A DNA stretch of 64,000 nt, from positions 12,392,607 to 12,456,606 of the forward strand of contig OZ029916.1 of assembly GCA_964023275.1 (NCBI GenBank), read 5' to 3'. The notes beneath the pieces were generated by a model that was not told the origin of the DNA, searched no databases, and saw nothing but the letters and a program-made list of their open reading frames with translations. Below, in pieces: positions 44,131 through 54,123 of the stretch (the stretch's first letter is position 1; each line of letters starts with the position of its first letter). Source of the stretch: Norana najaformis (lineage: Eukaryota > Annelida > Clitellata > Crassiclitellata > Hormogastridae). The translations under genes were made by a program, and so were the position numbers.

Positions 44131-44622
44131 TACTACTACTGTGAGTTGAATTTTCGCTATTGCCTTTTGGTAAAAGACTATCTCAAGTGCGAGTTATATA
44201 AACAATCCTTTACATGGACAGCTTTCCATGCCTACAAGAAAATGCATAGGATAGAATAATGGACTAAATAGAAAAATGAGGATAGAATAATATTAGTTTA
44301 ATATCAACGCTGGCTTAATATTAATAAGTAGGATACATATTCGGTTAGATAAATCCTTAGTCTTATTTTACAAACACTGAGTTGTTTACTAATAAACATA
44401 TTATAATTTTAATTCAACGAGCCAAGATTTTGCGTTTACTGTATCATATAGCGACTGTACTGGAACCGATAAGACGATGATGCGATATACGGCCATAAAC
44501 AGAGGACATGAAATAATTATATAAACAATTAGGCCTAATTATCTGAACACTTTATTAGCTTAATATTGTATAATTAAATTAGTTATATATTAAGACCAGC
44601 ATTACTAAGATCAGCATTACTG
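44131..44622. other. No gene recognised
   Basis: AT-rich, no motif. Confidence 0.35.
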
Positions 44623-45021
44623 ATGCAAAATACTAAAAGACGACAGAGAAAAGGACGCAGACAAAGGCACACTTATATGAAGACATGCCAAAGTACGGCT
44701 CCAAGGCGTGCAAGCGAGGGGAATTTGAAGCAGTGCCATCTGCAGGACAGATGGAATGCAAGCCATGATGATGCAACGATGGAAGATGGAAGGTCGCCAG
44801 CAGAACACAGGGTGATGCTGCTGCCAGGTATGGAGAGAATAAGGAATGCGATTAAAGACTGCCGCCAGGGCCAGGCGGAAAGGATAAAAAGGAAACTGAC
44901 CACCGAGTCGGGATTCATTCTCAGCGAGGCGCTAGGAGGAATCCGCTCTCTTCTGGATAGGCTGCGACGACCAACGAACAGACGACATGACGCTGTCGAA
45001 ATAAGTCGATGTCAGCAGTAG
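44623..45021 (+). CDS. 132-codon ORF, basic, unidentified
   Basis: The best reading is its second half: MERIRNAIKDCRQGQAERIK, RKLTTESGFILSEALGGIRS, LLDRLRRPTNRRHDAVE, stop TAG at 45019. No family is recognised. It ends 12 bases before a purine-rich run and a TGTC, so it could be the 3' end of a retroelement polyprotein lying against an LTR (45033-46041), or a chance frame in a region of higher GC. Confidence 0.3.
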   Translation: MQNTKRRQRKGRRQRHTYMKTCQSTAPRRASEGNLKQCHLQDRWNASHDDATMEDGRSPAEHRVMLLPGMERIRNAIKDCRQGQAERIKRKLTTESGFILSEALGGIRSLLDRLRRPTNRRHDAVEISRCQQ

Positions 45022-45153
45022 AGTGAAATTAGAGTATGTCTAAGAACATCGTAACTCTGGTTGCTGTAAATACTGTGGTGAACTTGGATTAGGTCCATAG
45101 CAACAGTCCAGTGGACTAGGTCCATAGCAACTGTCCAGTGGACCAGCGCGATG

Positions 45154-45163
45154 TGTATAAAAG
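45154..45163 (+). promoter_or_regulatory. TATA box ahead of the 47-bp repeat ORF
   Basis: GTATAAAAGG lies about 60 bases before the ATG at 45215, with TCAGT-type initiators at 45190-45197. Two 31-bp direct repeats (AGGTCCATAGCAAC...CAGTGGAC) lie just upstream at 45088-45146. Confidence 0.6.
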
Positions 45164-45214
45164 GCGACGTTTATCAGCAGTCGGCAGTCGTCAGTTGATC
45201 GTCGTCGCGTAAGG

Positions 45215-45646
45215 ATGTCGTCTTTTGGAGTATCGACGATTCTCATTGGATTACTCGTCGTCATCGTCTGCGTCGTCTGTGTCTGTCGACGATTCTCATT
45301 GGATTACTCGTCGTCTGCGTCGTCTGTGTCTGTCAACGATTCTCACTGGATTACTCGTCGTCTGCGTCGTCTATGTCTGTCAACGATTCTCATTGGATTA
45401 CTCGTCGTCTGCGTCGTCTGTGTCTGTCAACGATTCTCATTGGATTACTCGTCGTCTGCGTCGTCTGTGTCTGTCAACGATTCTCACTGGATTACTCGTC
45501 GTCTGCGTCGTCTGTGTCTGTCAACAATTCTCATTGGATTACTCGTCGTCGTCGCCGTCTACATCGTCGTCTGTGCCTGTCGACGATTCTCATTGGATTA
45601 CTCATCGTCGTTGTCTTCATTATCGTCGTGGATTACAAACGTATAG
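45215..45646 (+). CDS. 143-aa repeat protein with hydrophobic segments, from a 47-bp minisatellite
   Basis: ATG follows a TATA box at ordinary distance. The peptide begins MSSFGVSTILIGLLVVIVCV, a signal-anchor-like stretch, then alternates hydrophobic LIGLLVVCVVCVCQRF with polar RRLRRLCLSTI and serine-rich segments. The 47-bp unit (CGATTCTCATTGGATTACTC then GTCGTCTGCGTCGTCTGTGT) repeats about seven times; because 47 is not a multiple of three, one frame cycles through all three phases and the peptide repeats every 47 residues. The other two frames are open as well (45225-45722 and 45373-45786). AATAAA lies at about 45735. It is either a real small gene or coding-like noise inside an LTR. Confidence 0.4.
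   Translation: MSSFGVSTILIGLLVVIVCVVCVCRRFSLDYSSSASSVSVNDSHWITRRLRRLCLSTILIGLLVVCVVCVCQRFSLDYSSSASSVSVNDSHWITRRLRRLCLSTILIGLLVVVAVYIVVCACRRFSLDYSSSLSSLSSWITNV
45226..45600 (+). repeat. 47-bp tandem minisatellite, about 7 units
   Basis: GATTCTCA(T/C)TGGATTACTCGT starts near 45238, 45291, 45338, 45385, 45432, 45479, 45526 and 45584; five consecutive spacings are exactly 47. Confidence 0.95.
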
Positions 45647-45786
45647 CCGTCCTGTGGAATACTTTCACATTATTAACAAACAGTTTGGCCTGGACTCGAA
45701 TCCACGCACAGTTCCTAATTAAGGTTGTTGAAGAAATAAAAGTAAGTTCTGTTACGTCAACAACGTGTCGACTTCTTCCTCCTTAG

Positions 45787-46041
45787 AAAAGCTCTAGGTA
45801 GACCACCATAGTTGAACCCCGCACTAGCCTTAAAGTAGTAGCACCCGGGTCGTGACAATACGTTGTACATAGACTCGTTGTAAAGAAACAAAAGTATCGC
45901 TTGAACAATCTTCGACAATCTTCAGTATCACCGTCAGCCAACAACAAGTGCTCTAGAGTGACCACCAACAACTGTTTTAGATTGACCACTAAAAGTCTTT
46001 CTAAACATTACGTCTCGTGGCAATAGTTCTAAAACATTACA
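45787..46041. other. No gene; possible right part of an LTR
   Basis: Ends AAAACATTACA directly against an L2-A fragment. With the TGTCTAAGAACATCG at 45033 this would bound a ~1-kb TGT...ACA unit containing a TATA box and AATAAA. No second copy is visible, so this is only a possibility. Confidence 0.3.
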
Positions 46042-47262
46042 GCTCCGTTCTACGACCCCTCTTCTGTTAATTCTCTACATTCTCAGTTCATCCATTAAAG
46101 CATCTTTAGTTGATCTTCACCTCTGTGCTGTTTCTTTCTGATGTCACCCAACTATTCATCTCAATCTCTCCGAAATGTTTCACTCGCTCCAGAGATCATC
46201 TTCTTTATGTGGTTTCACAAATTCCCTCTTCGATGACGTCGAACCTCTTGTGCCCGAATTCATCTGAAACTGAATTCATGTTTAGTCCATATTTACGCCT
46301 GCGCTCAGACATATGGCGTGTTAACAAATTCATTATAACTTACTTACTTTATACAGCTGCGTGATGAGTTAAAGAAATTTTCCGACTCTTCTATTTCCTT
46401 TAGCCTGGACTCTGCCTCTATTCACGCTACTAATTCTTCTGTACGCAACTCAGATCGACCAAAACCTGAGCTTTTCCAGTCATACGACTCATCTATTCCG
46501 TTCTTGCTTCATGCATAACCGTGACCTACGCAGAATCTTGACTTCAAAACTGCATCTATCATCGCCACATCCATAGTCCATGCAAAACTTGATTAGCGTA
46601 AGTCACTTTTCCTGAATTTATACACCACCCAAATAAACCGCCCTCAAGCTGTCCCAAATGCTCTTGCTCGTGCTGTCACCAAAAACCAAAACTCACAAAC
46701 ACATTCACATCATTCGTGTTCTCGAATCACTTAACTGGCTGAAAACACCTTAACGAATAGAGTACCTGCTACACAATTCAGTCCTCTCAACCCTCTTAAT
46801 CTTCGTCAATTTCAATTCAAAGACTCCACTCAACCTGCTCCTCTCCCGTCCTGATGGTTCTCTGCTCTCCCGTCTCCTCGACCTTGAAATTTTAAAATCG
46901 TTCCATACCCATAGCTGCCCCACCCCTCTGGAATAAACTCCTGCCAGAGTTATGTCCATTATCTGACCCGAAATACGAACTCACTAGCACTTCACCCCTT
47001 GCAATTTCTGCACAGATCTTTAAATCAAAACTGAAAACAATCCTCTTCTACAAATCTGATAAAATCTTTCCCTTGTCTCTCTCTTTGATCCAGTTTCGAA
47101 CATTATCCACCCTAGTCGCCTGGCTCTTGGTTCTTGGCCTGGAACCGAAGCCTTCCTGTCTATCGATTTTGTTTTGACTGAGCGCCTGTGAATAAGCTGG
47201 TTCTCTCGACTTGGCTTTTGTTGCGCACTGTAGAAATCTCGGCTTACGATTACGATTAAGCC
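46042..47262 (+). mobile_element. L2-A LINE copy 5, strongly decayed
   Basis: Parallel to copy 4 from the TPLSSLIKASS block (LSSSIKASLVDLHL) to the tail: ILTSKLHLSSPHP-like C-terminal blocks, a PPLWNKLLPELC remnant near 46930, then CTATCGATTTTGTTTTGACT, GCGCCTGTGAATAAGCTGG and TTACGATTACGATTA. A ~65-bp insert interrupts it near 46287-46350. Confidence 0.85.
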
Positions 47263-47421
47263 TACGACTATTTTACTTTTCAGGCCCAGTGTCGGGTTCT
47301 AGCGTAAGACATGAGGTTCTATAGAAGTCGCCTCACTGACCTTTCCTTAAGGCCAGTGCCAGCCTTAGGGAAGTTCAACGAGGCTACACCTGTTTGATTA
47401 TTTCTCTTCTTCGACTCACCG

Positions 47422-47604
47422 ATGGAAGTCCTTGAGGATTTTGTCAACATTACATTGATACTACATGAAGCTCAAAAGTTAAGTCATGCAACAAAATCTA
47501 TTTCAAATCAGTATGAAAACGTGACTGCCGCACTTCAACATCTGCGTGATACTCCTACTGAGCCTATCCAATATGATGCAGTTATAATTCTTAGCAGAAT
47601 TTAA
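47422..47604 (+). CDS. Small ORF, unidentified
   Basis: ATG opens 60 codons: MEVLEDFVNITLILHEAQKL, SHATKSISNQYENVTAALQH, LRDTPTEPIQYDAVIILSRI, then TAA. Composition is convincingly protein-like and helical, but there is no recognised family and no clear splice border. It may belong with the frame at 47979-48224, separated by a truncated LINE stub. Confidence 0.35.
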   Translation: MEVLEDFVNITLILHEAQKLSHATKSISNQYENVTAALQHLRDTPTEPIQYDAVIILSRI

Positions 47605-47807
47605 AAATTCGAATTGGAGTTTTTGCTGTTCTGGTAAGAAGTTTCTTTATTATTGATCTAAGTGTGTAATTAGAATTTTTCATCAAGAACTGCATTATCT
47701 GGAACTATAATGGACCTAAATGAAAACTGGAAAATCGATCTTGTGAGGTGAATGGAGTGTTACATTGAGCCGATGAATTAGAAGGAAAAGCTCCATACCT
47801 GCGAATA

Positions 47808-47872
47808 AGCTGGTCCCCGTGACGTGGCTTTCGTTGGGCCCTGTATAAATCTCGGGATTACGATTAAATAAC
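47808..47872 (+). mobile_element. 65-bp L2-A stub (extreme 5' truncation)
   Basis: CTGCGAATAAGCTGGTCCCC through GGGATTACGATTA is the last part of the L2-A 3' end with its tail. It is the shortest copy in the window and defines the minimal 3' terminus. Confidence 0.85.
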
Positions 47873-47978
47873 GTTAAATACTGGATTGACAATGCAAAAA
47901 GAAATGCGTTGTTCCCTGAGATAATTTCTTGACCAAATCGGAGTTGAAATTTCCGATCACTTTTCACAAGTACGAAAC

Positions 47979-48224
47979 TTGCGTAATCACTTTGGTTTTC
48001 TTCGTAATGCTGAATCTTTCATGAATCAGCTGGATTATCAAAACCTTGAACAGAGCATCGAACTCCAAACTAAGTGTATCAATCTGGCACAGCATTTCTC
48101 AAGACTTGTATTGATTGGAACTGCACCAGGTCTATACAGTTATAATCGCTTTCATCAAAGGAGCCAAACAAAATCGAGCTACGTCAAAATGAGTCAGCCC
48201 GAACCTTTTACTGAGCAGTGGTAG
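47979..48224 (+). CDS. Small ORF, unidentified
   Basis: Starts TTG in the ORF sense and is open upstream for a few codons (VRNHFGFLRNAESFMNQLDY, QNLEQSIELQTKCINLAQHF, SRLVLIGTAPGLYSYNRF, and a QTKSSYVKMSQPEPFTEQW end, stop TAG). Protein-like but unassigned; possibly the second exon or second half of the sequence at 47422-47604. Confidence 0.3.
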   Translation: MRNHFGFLRNAESFMNQLDYQNLEQSIELQTKCINLAQHFSRLVLIGTAPGLYSYNRFHQRSQTKSSYVKMSQPEPFTEQW

Positions 48225-48955
48225 AACGCGCCCTTCTTTACTTACGTGCTGGATCCAATGATATATACTACCTCTATTACTTCGATAGCTGGATCCGAAC
48301 TATGAAACCGAAAGTACTTGTAAGAGGAAGAGAATTTGAGCTGTTTCGAATGCTATAACTTAGATCTCATAAATTCGATTTGATCTGAATCAGAAGATGG
48401 CTGGTATGGTCATTTGAATTTAATATATGATTTTTATTTTGATTTGATGCGGCCTAGATGTCATTTATTATAAATCGTCTAAATTCCACAGTTGTAGAAT
48501 TAGACGTTATATTCACATGGCTGCGCGGTCTGATCTCTCTTTATTTCATAATTTTTAAAATTATATTCCCATGGCTACATGATTGTTGCTGCCAGCTTGC
48601 TTATTGTGACTCCCTTCTGTTTGGAGTCAAAAAGCAAATTTGTAAAAGTTACAGAGCTCAGAACTCTTTAGCTAGCGTTATATACCTGGCAAGTTGGAAA
48701 TCTTGTTCACATTCGACCAAAGAGAACACATGCGTGACGATGCAGGTTCACATACCGATAGTGGCTATATTTCAGAGAATCGAATCTCGGGCTAGCACGA
48801 TCCAAACACGGGGACATTAAATGGCATGGTGCCCATTCAAACGGACAGCAGTGGTGAAGGATATCACCCAATCAATTCATTGCAAAATGAGCAGGGTCGA
48901 GGCCATATGGTTGCTATATAGAACTGTGTACATTTTCATTTACATTTCACTTGAG
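48225..48955. other. No gene recognised
   Basis: No repeat family or exon is supported. Confidence 0.35.
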
Positions 48956-48956
48956 C

Positions 48957-49280
48957 AGGGTCTAATCTAATCTAATGACTTCTATAGCCTTGTTAGCATA
49001 ATGCCCATAATGTCAACCAGTAAAACTTGCAATCCAAAATCAGTATCTGTTGGAGAAGTTGGGTTGAATTCTGATAGGTCAGAGAAACCAGAAACTAGGC
49101 TATGGTGAGTAAGCAAGTTGAAACAGATGAGTCTTGAGCTTAGACCTGAATGACATAAAAGAAATGACGGAATTAATAGAATTTGGCAGCAAATTCCAAA
49201 GCTGTGGACCAGCAACTGAGAAGGCAGGAGAGCCCAATACAGTTCAGGTACAGGCACAATAAGAGTCACAGTATCCATTG
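48957..49280 (-). mobile_element. L2-B LINE 3' end, reverse strand
   Basis: The minus strand reads AFSVAGPQLWNLLPNSIN, then FRSKLKTHLFQLAYS in one frame and LICFNLLTHHSLVSGF in another, followed by a 3' UTR and an (ATTAG)n tail at 48965-48977. It matches the plus copies at 49780-51135 and 51500-51745. Confidence 0.8.
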
Positions 49281-49517
49281 ATCAAGGCTATGCAGTTGAT
49301 ATAATACCATATAAATTTGCATTTACATTCGCAGTTTCTGCCCAAAATACTCACCAACCAAAAGTTACAATAACCCACATGTTCACAGAAACTTCTGAGA
49401 CCTCCGTTTAAATGCAGTGGACTTCATTGTAAGAGTAACTGCAAGTTTGCGAGCAAAAATGACATACTAATACCTATCTCAGACCATAATGAATTCAGCA
49501 CCATATTGTAAATACCA

Positions 49518-49768
49518 TACATGTCACCCATATGGCTACCCAAAACACCCATTCAATATCCATATTCAATATCCATAACGAATATCCATATCTCCACAAC
49601 AGCCCTTGAAACTTTGATTTCATAGGCCTCACGTTCTGAAATATTGCAAGCTCACCACCTGATGCATTTGCGACAGTATACACACCATCCATACGGTTAC
49701 CCAAAATACCCATTCAGTATCCATAACAAGCACTCATATCTCCACAGTAGTCCTTGACACTTTCCATT
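49518..49768 (+). repeat. Two ~90-bp direct repeats
   Basis: CATATGGCTACCCAAAACAC...CAATATCCATAAC at 49530-49610 recurs as CATACGGTTACCCAAAATAC...CAGTATCCATAAC at 49692-49768, each followed by CATATCTCCACA(A/G)(C/T)AG and CCTTGA.ACTTT. Confidence 0.8.
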
Positions 49769-49779
49769 ACAATGTAATG

Positions 49780-51135
49780 AATCAAGGAAAGGTAACTGTA
49801 TTATTCTTCTTGACCTATGTATCACTTTTGATACAGTTGATTACTGCATACTCCTTCACAACTTTGAACATTGGTTTGGTCTTTTTGGTCTCGCTTGCCG
49901 CTGGTTTGCATCTTGCCTGCACCCTTGTATCAGTGACTCTGTATCAACAAACTCGCTTCTGTCCCCACTATCTTGAATTGTAGCATTTCCCAGCATTCTG
50001 TACTATGCCTGCTCCTTTCACATTGTACACTACTTCACTCAGTTCCTTACTGATAGCTGTCTTGACTACAACTTGTACACTGATGATATTCAGCTGTTCC
50101 TCTCATTTGACAGTAGCATGTCTAATCCTGCTCTTCAGATTTTGATGATATTCAGTTGATATTCACATAAGTGATGGCTGATAATAAACTTATTCTGAAT
50201 CCTTCAAAAACCGAATTCCTTCTTCTACACACAAGCCAACAACTCTGTCAGTTTGATTACCTTACATCTATTCAGTTGGGTGGCTTGCTTATTAATTGCA
50301 CTGAATGCACATGCAGTCTCCACTATGTCATTTTCTAAATATGTTGGTGCCATATGCTATCAGCTCAATTTCACATACGAGACATTCATAGAATCAGATG
50401 TCTTTTGCCTCATCCTGTCTTAATCCCATTAGCTGATGCATTGGTTTCCAGCAGGTTTGACTACTGTAACTTCTTTCTTATTGGCATTACAAAGAGAGAT
50501 CTGCACAAACTACAAATGGTTCAAAACTCTCTCACCAGAGCCATAAAGCAAAATCACATAAGTATCAGCATTTTACACCAACATTTGATTCGTAAATCTG
50601 CTTGCCTATCAAGCAAAGACTCAAGTGTAAAATCTGCCTAATAGTTCACAAAGTACAACATTTGAATCAGCCGACCTATCTCTGTTCCATGCTCAACCAT
50701 CATACCGACAAATGTTGCACTCAATCAGTGAACACTATGACTCTTGATGTCTCATACCAGAACAGGGTTGGGTTACAGAGCGTTCTCGATTGCTTTGGAA
50801 TTTGCTGCCAAGTTCGATTTGTTTTGTCAGTTCTGTGATGTCATTAAGGTCTAAACTTACAACTCATCTGTTTCAACTTGCTTAGCCACCATAGCCTAAC
50901 TTCTGGCTTCGGTGACCTATAGGAATTTGACCTGGCTTCTCCAGTGGATTTTGATTACAACTTAACTTGAAGTGACCATCATTTGATACCTTGGGCATTA
51001 GGGTAATGGTCGAATTCAACCTGGCTTCCCCAACAGATTATGATTTTGATTATAATTTAACTTGAAGCGACCATTGTTTGGTATCTTGGGCATTATGATA
51101 ACGGCGCTATAAAAGTCATTAGATTATTAGATTTG
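49780..51135 (+). mobile_element. L2-B LINE RT fragment, plus strand
   Basis: Readable blocks: a DLCITFDTVDYCILLHNFEH remnant, NLYTDDIQLFLSF (active site changed from YADD, near 50085), PSKTEFLLL, then IPLADALVSSRFDYCNFFLI, RDLHKLQMVQNSLTRAIKQN and the 3' end with CTTAGCCACCATAGCCTAAC and GACCTGGCTTCTCCAG. Ends near ATTAGATTATTAG (51119-51131). Stops are frequent. Confidence 0.8.
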
Positions 51136-51499
51136 AAGACAATGCTAATTGGATTTCAATTGAATTGTGAATATGGTATAGGCCTATATTGGCCTACTTA
51201 AATTTGAAGTCTATAAAATGGGAAATTTCAAGGGTTGCCGCAGAGAAACGGACGTTTATTACAGATGTTAGATAGGTGTTTTTGGTAGCTCCATTGCTGA
51301 CATGTTCGGTGTTGGATGTGTTTGAGTTTTTGATGGGGATTATTCTCTTTCTTTTTCTACAATGCTATTTTGTAGGCTTTTAGTTTAGGCTTAATAGGTG
51401 TGCAGTCTTGCACAGACTGGGGTGCAGGTCCCAAATTTTGCTGCCCATGTGGCAGACCAGTGCATGCACAGGTAAAGGATATTAGAGGGAACATTGCTA
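51136..51499. other. No gene recognised
   Basis: No repeat or convincing frame. Confidence 0.35.
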
Positions 51500-51745
51500 G
51501 GGCATTCTCAGTGGCTGGTGGGATCTTTGGAATTCACTGCCAGTTGTATGCATTCTTTCATTCCTTTAACATCAGTCAGGTCTAAACTTAAGACTGTTTC
51601 AACTTGTTTACACATCGTAGTGTGACTTCAGGCTTCCCAGACCTACTTCAACTGGACTTTAACTGAGTATAGTTCTTTGACGTGATTCGATTGATGTCTT
51701 GTGCATTATGATAATGATGCTGTAGAAATAATTAGATTAGATTAA
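51500..51745 (+). mobile_element. L2-B 3' end, plus strand
   Basis: ARAFSVAGGIFGIHCQLYAF is the decayed equivalent of AFSVAGPQLWNLLPNSI; the 3' UTR (CTTCAGGCTTCCCAGACCTA) and an ATTAGATTAGATTA tail follow. Confidence 0.75.
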
Positions 51746-52139
51746 AATAGATGGAATCTCAAAGATGTAATGACAAACTAAAATAAACATTTATTGTCTT
51801 CTGCGATTAATAAAAAGTTTGTCCAGTTACCCTTTGAGAGAATGTGGAGAAAAAATGAACATTCTGAACTGTTACAGATCATGTTTATATCGTCCTCCAT
51901 CATTTTAATTAAAAGATTTGTTTAATGAATTTCTAGATCTTTCTGAAAGCTTTATTCTCTTCTCCAACTGACCTAGTCATAACTTCTTCAACATTCATAT
52001 TGATTAAAATGATCGCTCATCATTTTAATCAATCACTTGAATAAAACATGAACCAAAAGACCATGAAATTCATTAGAAGAATCCTTTAATGAAAGTGATG
52101 GAGGTCAATATATAACATGATCTAACCTTTCATGCACTC
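51746..52139. other. No gene recognised
   Basis: AT-rich flank. Confidence 0.35.
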
Positions 52140-52390
52140 TTGAATTCAAATCTTCCTATCTCACGAACCTAATTTCAGAAAATACGTGTTCCTCTGGGTC
52201 CCTTTGGAAGGCCCTCAATCCATAGGAAGACACCATGCATGCTACTCAAGACCTCCTCCCCATCCACTGTGGCCAATGCTTTCATTAATTTCTTTAGTGA
52301 CAATATATCCAATGTTAGGCTGAAATTCTCTGGTATTTCACTACCAAATGGCTTTTCATCTCCTGACTACCCACCACTGGCCAATGATGT
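52140..52390 (+). mobile_element. L2-like fragment from the linker before the RT
   Basis: A frame reads STVANAFINFFSDNISNVRL, KFSGISLP, the 'F..FFSDKI..IR..F' linker found just upstream of the RT in CR1/L2 proteins (compare FFTDKISGTMLKF at 34372). Confidence 0.6.
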
Positions 52391-52394
52391 AGTC

Positions 52395-52535
52395 AAGTCC
52401 ATCTAAACCAAGTCTGAGTTGAGTCGGAGTCCAGAGGTGTTCAAGTCTGAATCGAGTCTGAGTTGTCCAACACTCAAGTCCGTGTTGAGTCACTGAAAAT
52501 CGAGTCCGAGTCCAAGTCCATCAACATAAAAATAC
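52395..52535. repeat. GAGTC-rich short-period repeat
   Basis: The words GAGTC, GAGTCC and CAAGTC recur at irregular spacing, about fifteen times in 140 bases. It lies against a hAT relic and may be part of that element's subterminal repeats. Confidence 0.75.
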
Positions 52536-52599
52536 AATGAAACTTGCAATTCAAAGATGTTAAAAAAATAACAGCACTATTTATGCAGGAAGAATTGTT

Positions 52600-52935
52600 A
52601 TTGTAATTTATCCAAATTACACTTTAAAAACACTATATTAGGTAAAGTTTTGTTTGATAATCTGGCACAAAGAGGGTGCATAAAAATTTCTCCATTGCTA
52701 AACACACCTTCGTCAGGCATACTTGTGGCAGGAACAGCTAAAACTGTAACTGCCACTAAGTGTAGTCATGACAATACAGTTGCCTGTTCTGCCCAGAAAT
52801 CCAAAAGGGCAGCTGAACTGAACTTGAACTGTCGCACAACTTTAGATATTTCCAAAATTCTTCAACTGCATGTTGCTTGTGTGGATCAGAAGTGGAGGTA
52901 CTTTGATTGTGATTATCAAATAACCATCTCTTCTT
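52600..52935 (-). pseudogene. hAT transposase C-terminal relic
   Basis: The minus strand reads LAVPATSMPDEGVFSNGEIF, MHPLCARLSNKTLPNI, VFLKCNLDK. This matches the hAT C-terminal dimerisation motif (PATS.P.ER.FS..G.I...R..L.......FL..N). Upstream (higher coordinates) the piece PPLPKKRWLF fits the usual pre-domain linker. Stops and a lost acidic/basic pair (DEG for SER) show decay. Confidence 0.8.
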
Positions 52936-53377
52936 AGGCAGAGGAGGTTCAGTTTCATCTCATCATGGCTGGAGATGTTGATGTTTGTCAAATTAACTGC
53001 CTCCGCTGCCACGAGAATCATGTCTAAATAATTTTAACAAAAATAATTAAATTAAAATTAACAAAAATTTTAACAAAATACAAAGTCTAAATAATGGGGT
53101 TTAAGTATAACATGTCTTCAGCTACAGTGAAGATATTATGTAAAATTTAACTCTGCATTACTAACACTGTGCCTACAAACAGCTCATCACAGCATATGAA
53201 TGTTTGTGTTTGTTTATTGATTTTGCTAACTAAGAATGTGTATGTATTGATAATAGCAAACCTAATGTGCTAAAAATTTTATCATGCGAACATTGTTGCT
53301 GAAATAATTCCATAGTGCATTGTTAGATAAAACTGTGAAAGGAGAAAAAGAAACACTTAGGTGTTCCTTATATTTGA
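52936..53377. other. No gene recognised
   Basis: AT-rich sequence up to the 3' LTR boundary. The five bases beside the LTR are TTTGA; the same five should flank the 5' LTR if the target duplication is intact. Confidence 0.35.
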
Positions 53378-54100
53378 TGTCACAGAGTTATAGTGCAGCT
53401 ATGGGGATGCTCACAGAATAAGAAAAGCACTCGCTTGCTACGAGAAATTATATTAATATAAGACTTACAACAGATGAAAGAACTAGACGATGTCTTCTGT
53501 CGGTGTCCGCAGTAGTCGAGTATCACCTAAACTTCGCCCAGAGCTTAGTTCAGATGAGACTGCCTAAATTACTTTTTCCGGCGTTTATATAAGTTTTCTG
53601 GACGCTGGGCGTCAGTTAAGCTGGCTGGGATCCAGGGACTTCTCATACCTGGTTGCTTCCCTAGGCTAAGTTCTGCGCTTCCTTTTTAGGATCGGATGCG
53701 AGTTTCCTAGGCTAAGATCTCGGCTGGCCCTGTGGGGGCTAGCGTGGCTGTACCTTCCCCTCACCTGCAGTGAGCGCCTAGGTGTGTCTTTACTAGTGGT
53801 TACCTTTATTAATAATACTAGCAACAACTACTATACTCACTATGACTAAGGTAGTCGTGCTGACGTTATCAGGGATCGTGTCCTATTGTCTATGCCTGTT
53901 GGTATGCTTGCTTGACCGCTTGCGTTTACTAGGACTACGTTATCTTGCCATGTGTTCTTCGTCTCTCATTAGTTGGTCAAGCCAGCGTCCCTTTGAAACG
54001 GAGCTTCGGCTATACTACTCGACCACGGTCGGCGGGGGAGTTTTATTCTCGGCTGTCATTTCTGTCCACTGGATCATTTGTCTTAGCTCTGTAATGGACA
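53378..54100 (-). repeat. 3' LTR of the Ty3/gypsy-class element
   Basis: On the minus strand the unit starts TGTCCATTACAGAG directly after the polypurine tract and ends ...CTCTGTGACA; on the plus strand it starts TGTCACAGAG. The ends thus share TGTC and then ACAGAG in inverted order, with a 4-base offset. A minus-strand TATATAAA lies at 53584-53591 and would start transcripts near 53555. I saw no canonical AATAAA between there and the end. Length 723 bp. The 5' LTR is outside the window, so the pair cannot be compared here. Confidence 0.8.
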
Positions 54101-54123
54101 TCCTTTCCTTCCCTTCCCCTTTT
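54101..54123 (-). promoter_or_regulatory. Polypurine tract
   Basis: Twenty-three uninterrupted purines on the minus strand (AAAAGGGGAAGGGAAGGAAA then GGA) abut the LTR exactly, the expected primer site for plus-strand DNA synthesis. Confidence 0.9.

Noticed and set aside
45226..45600. CRISPR array
   Set aside because: The 47-bp units are contiguous with no distinct spacers, and the genome is animal.
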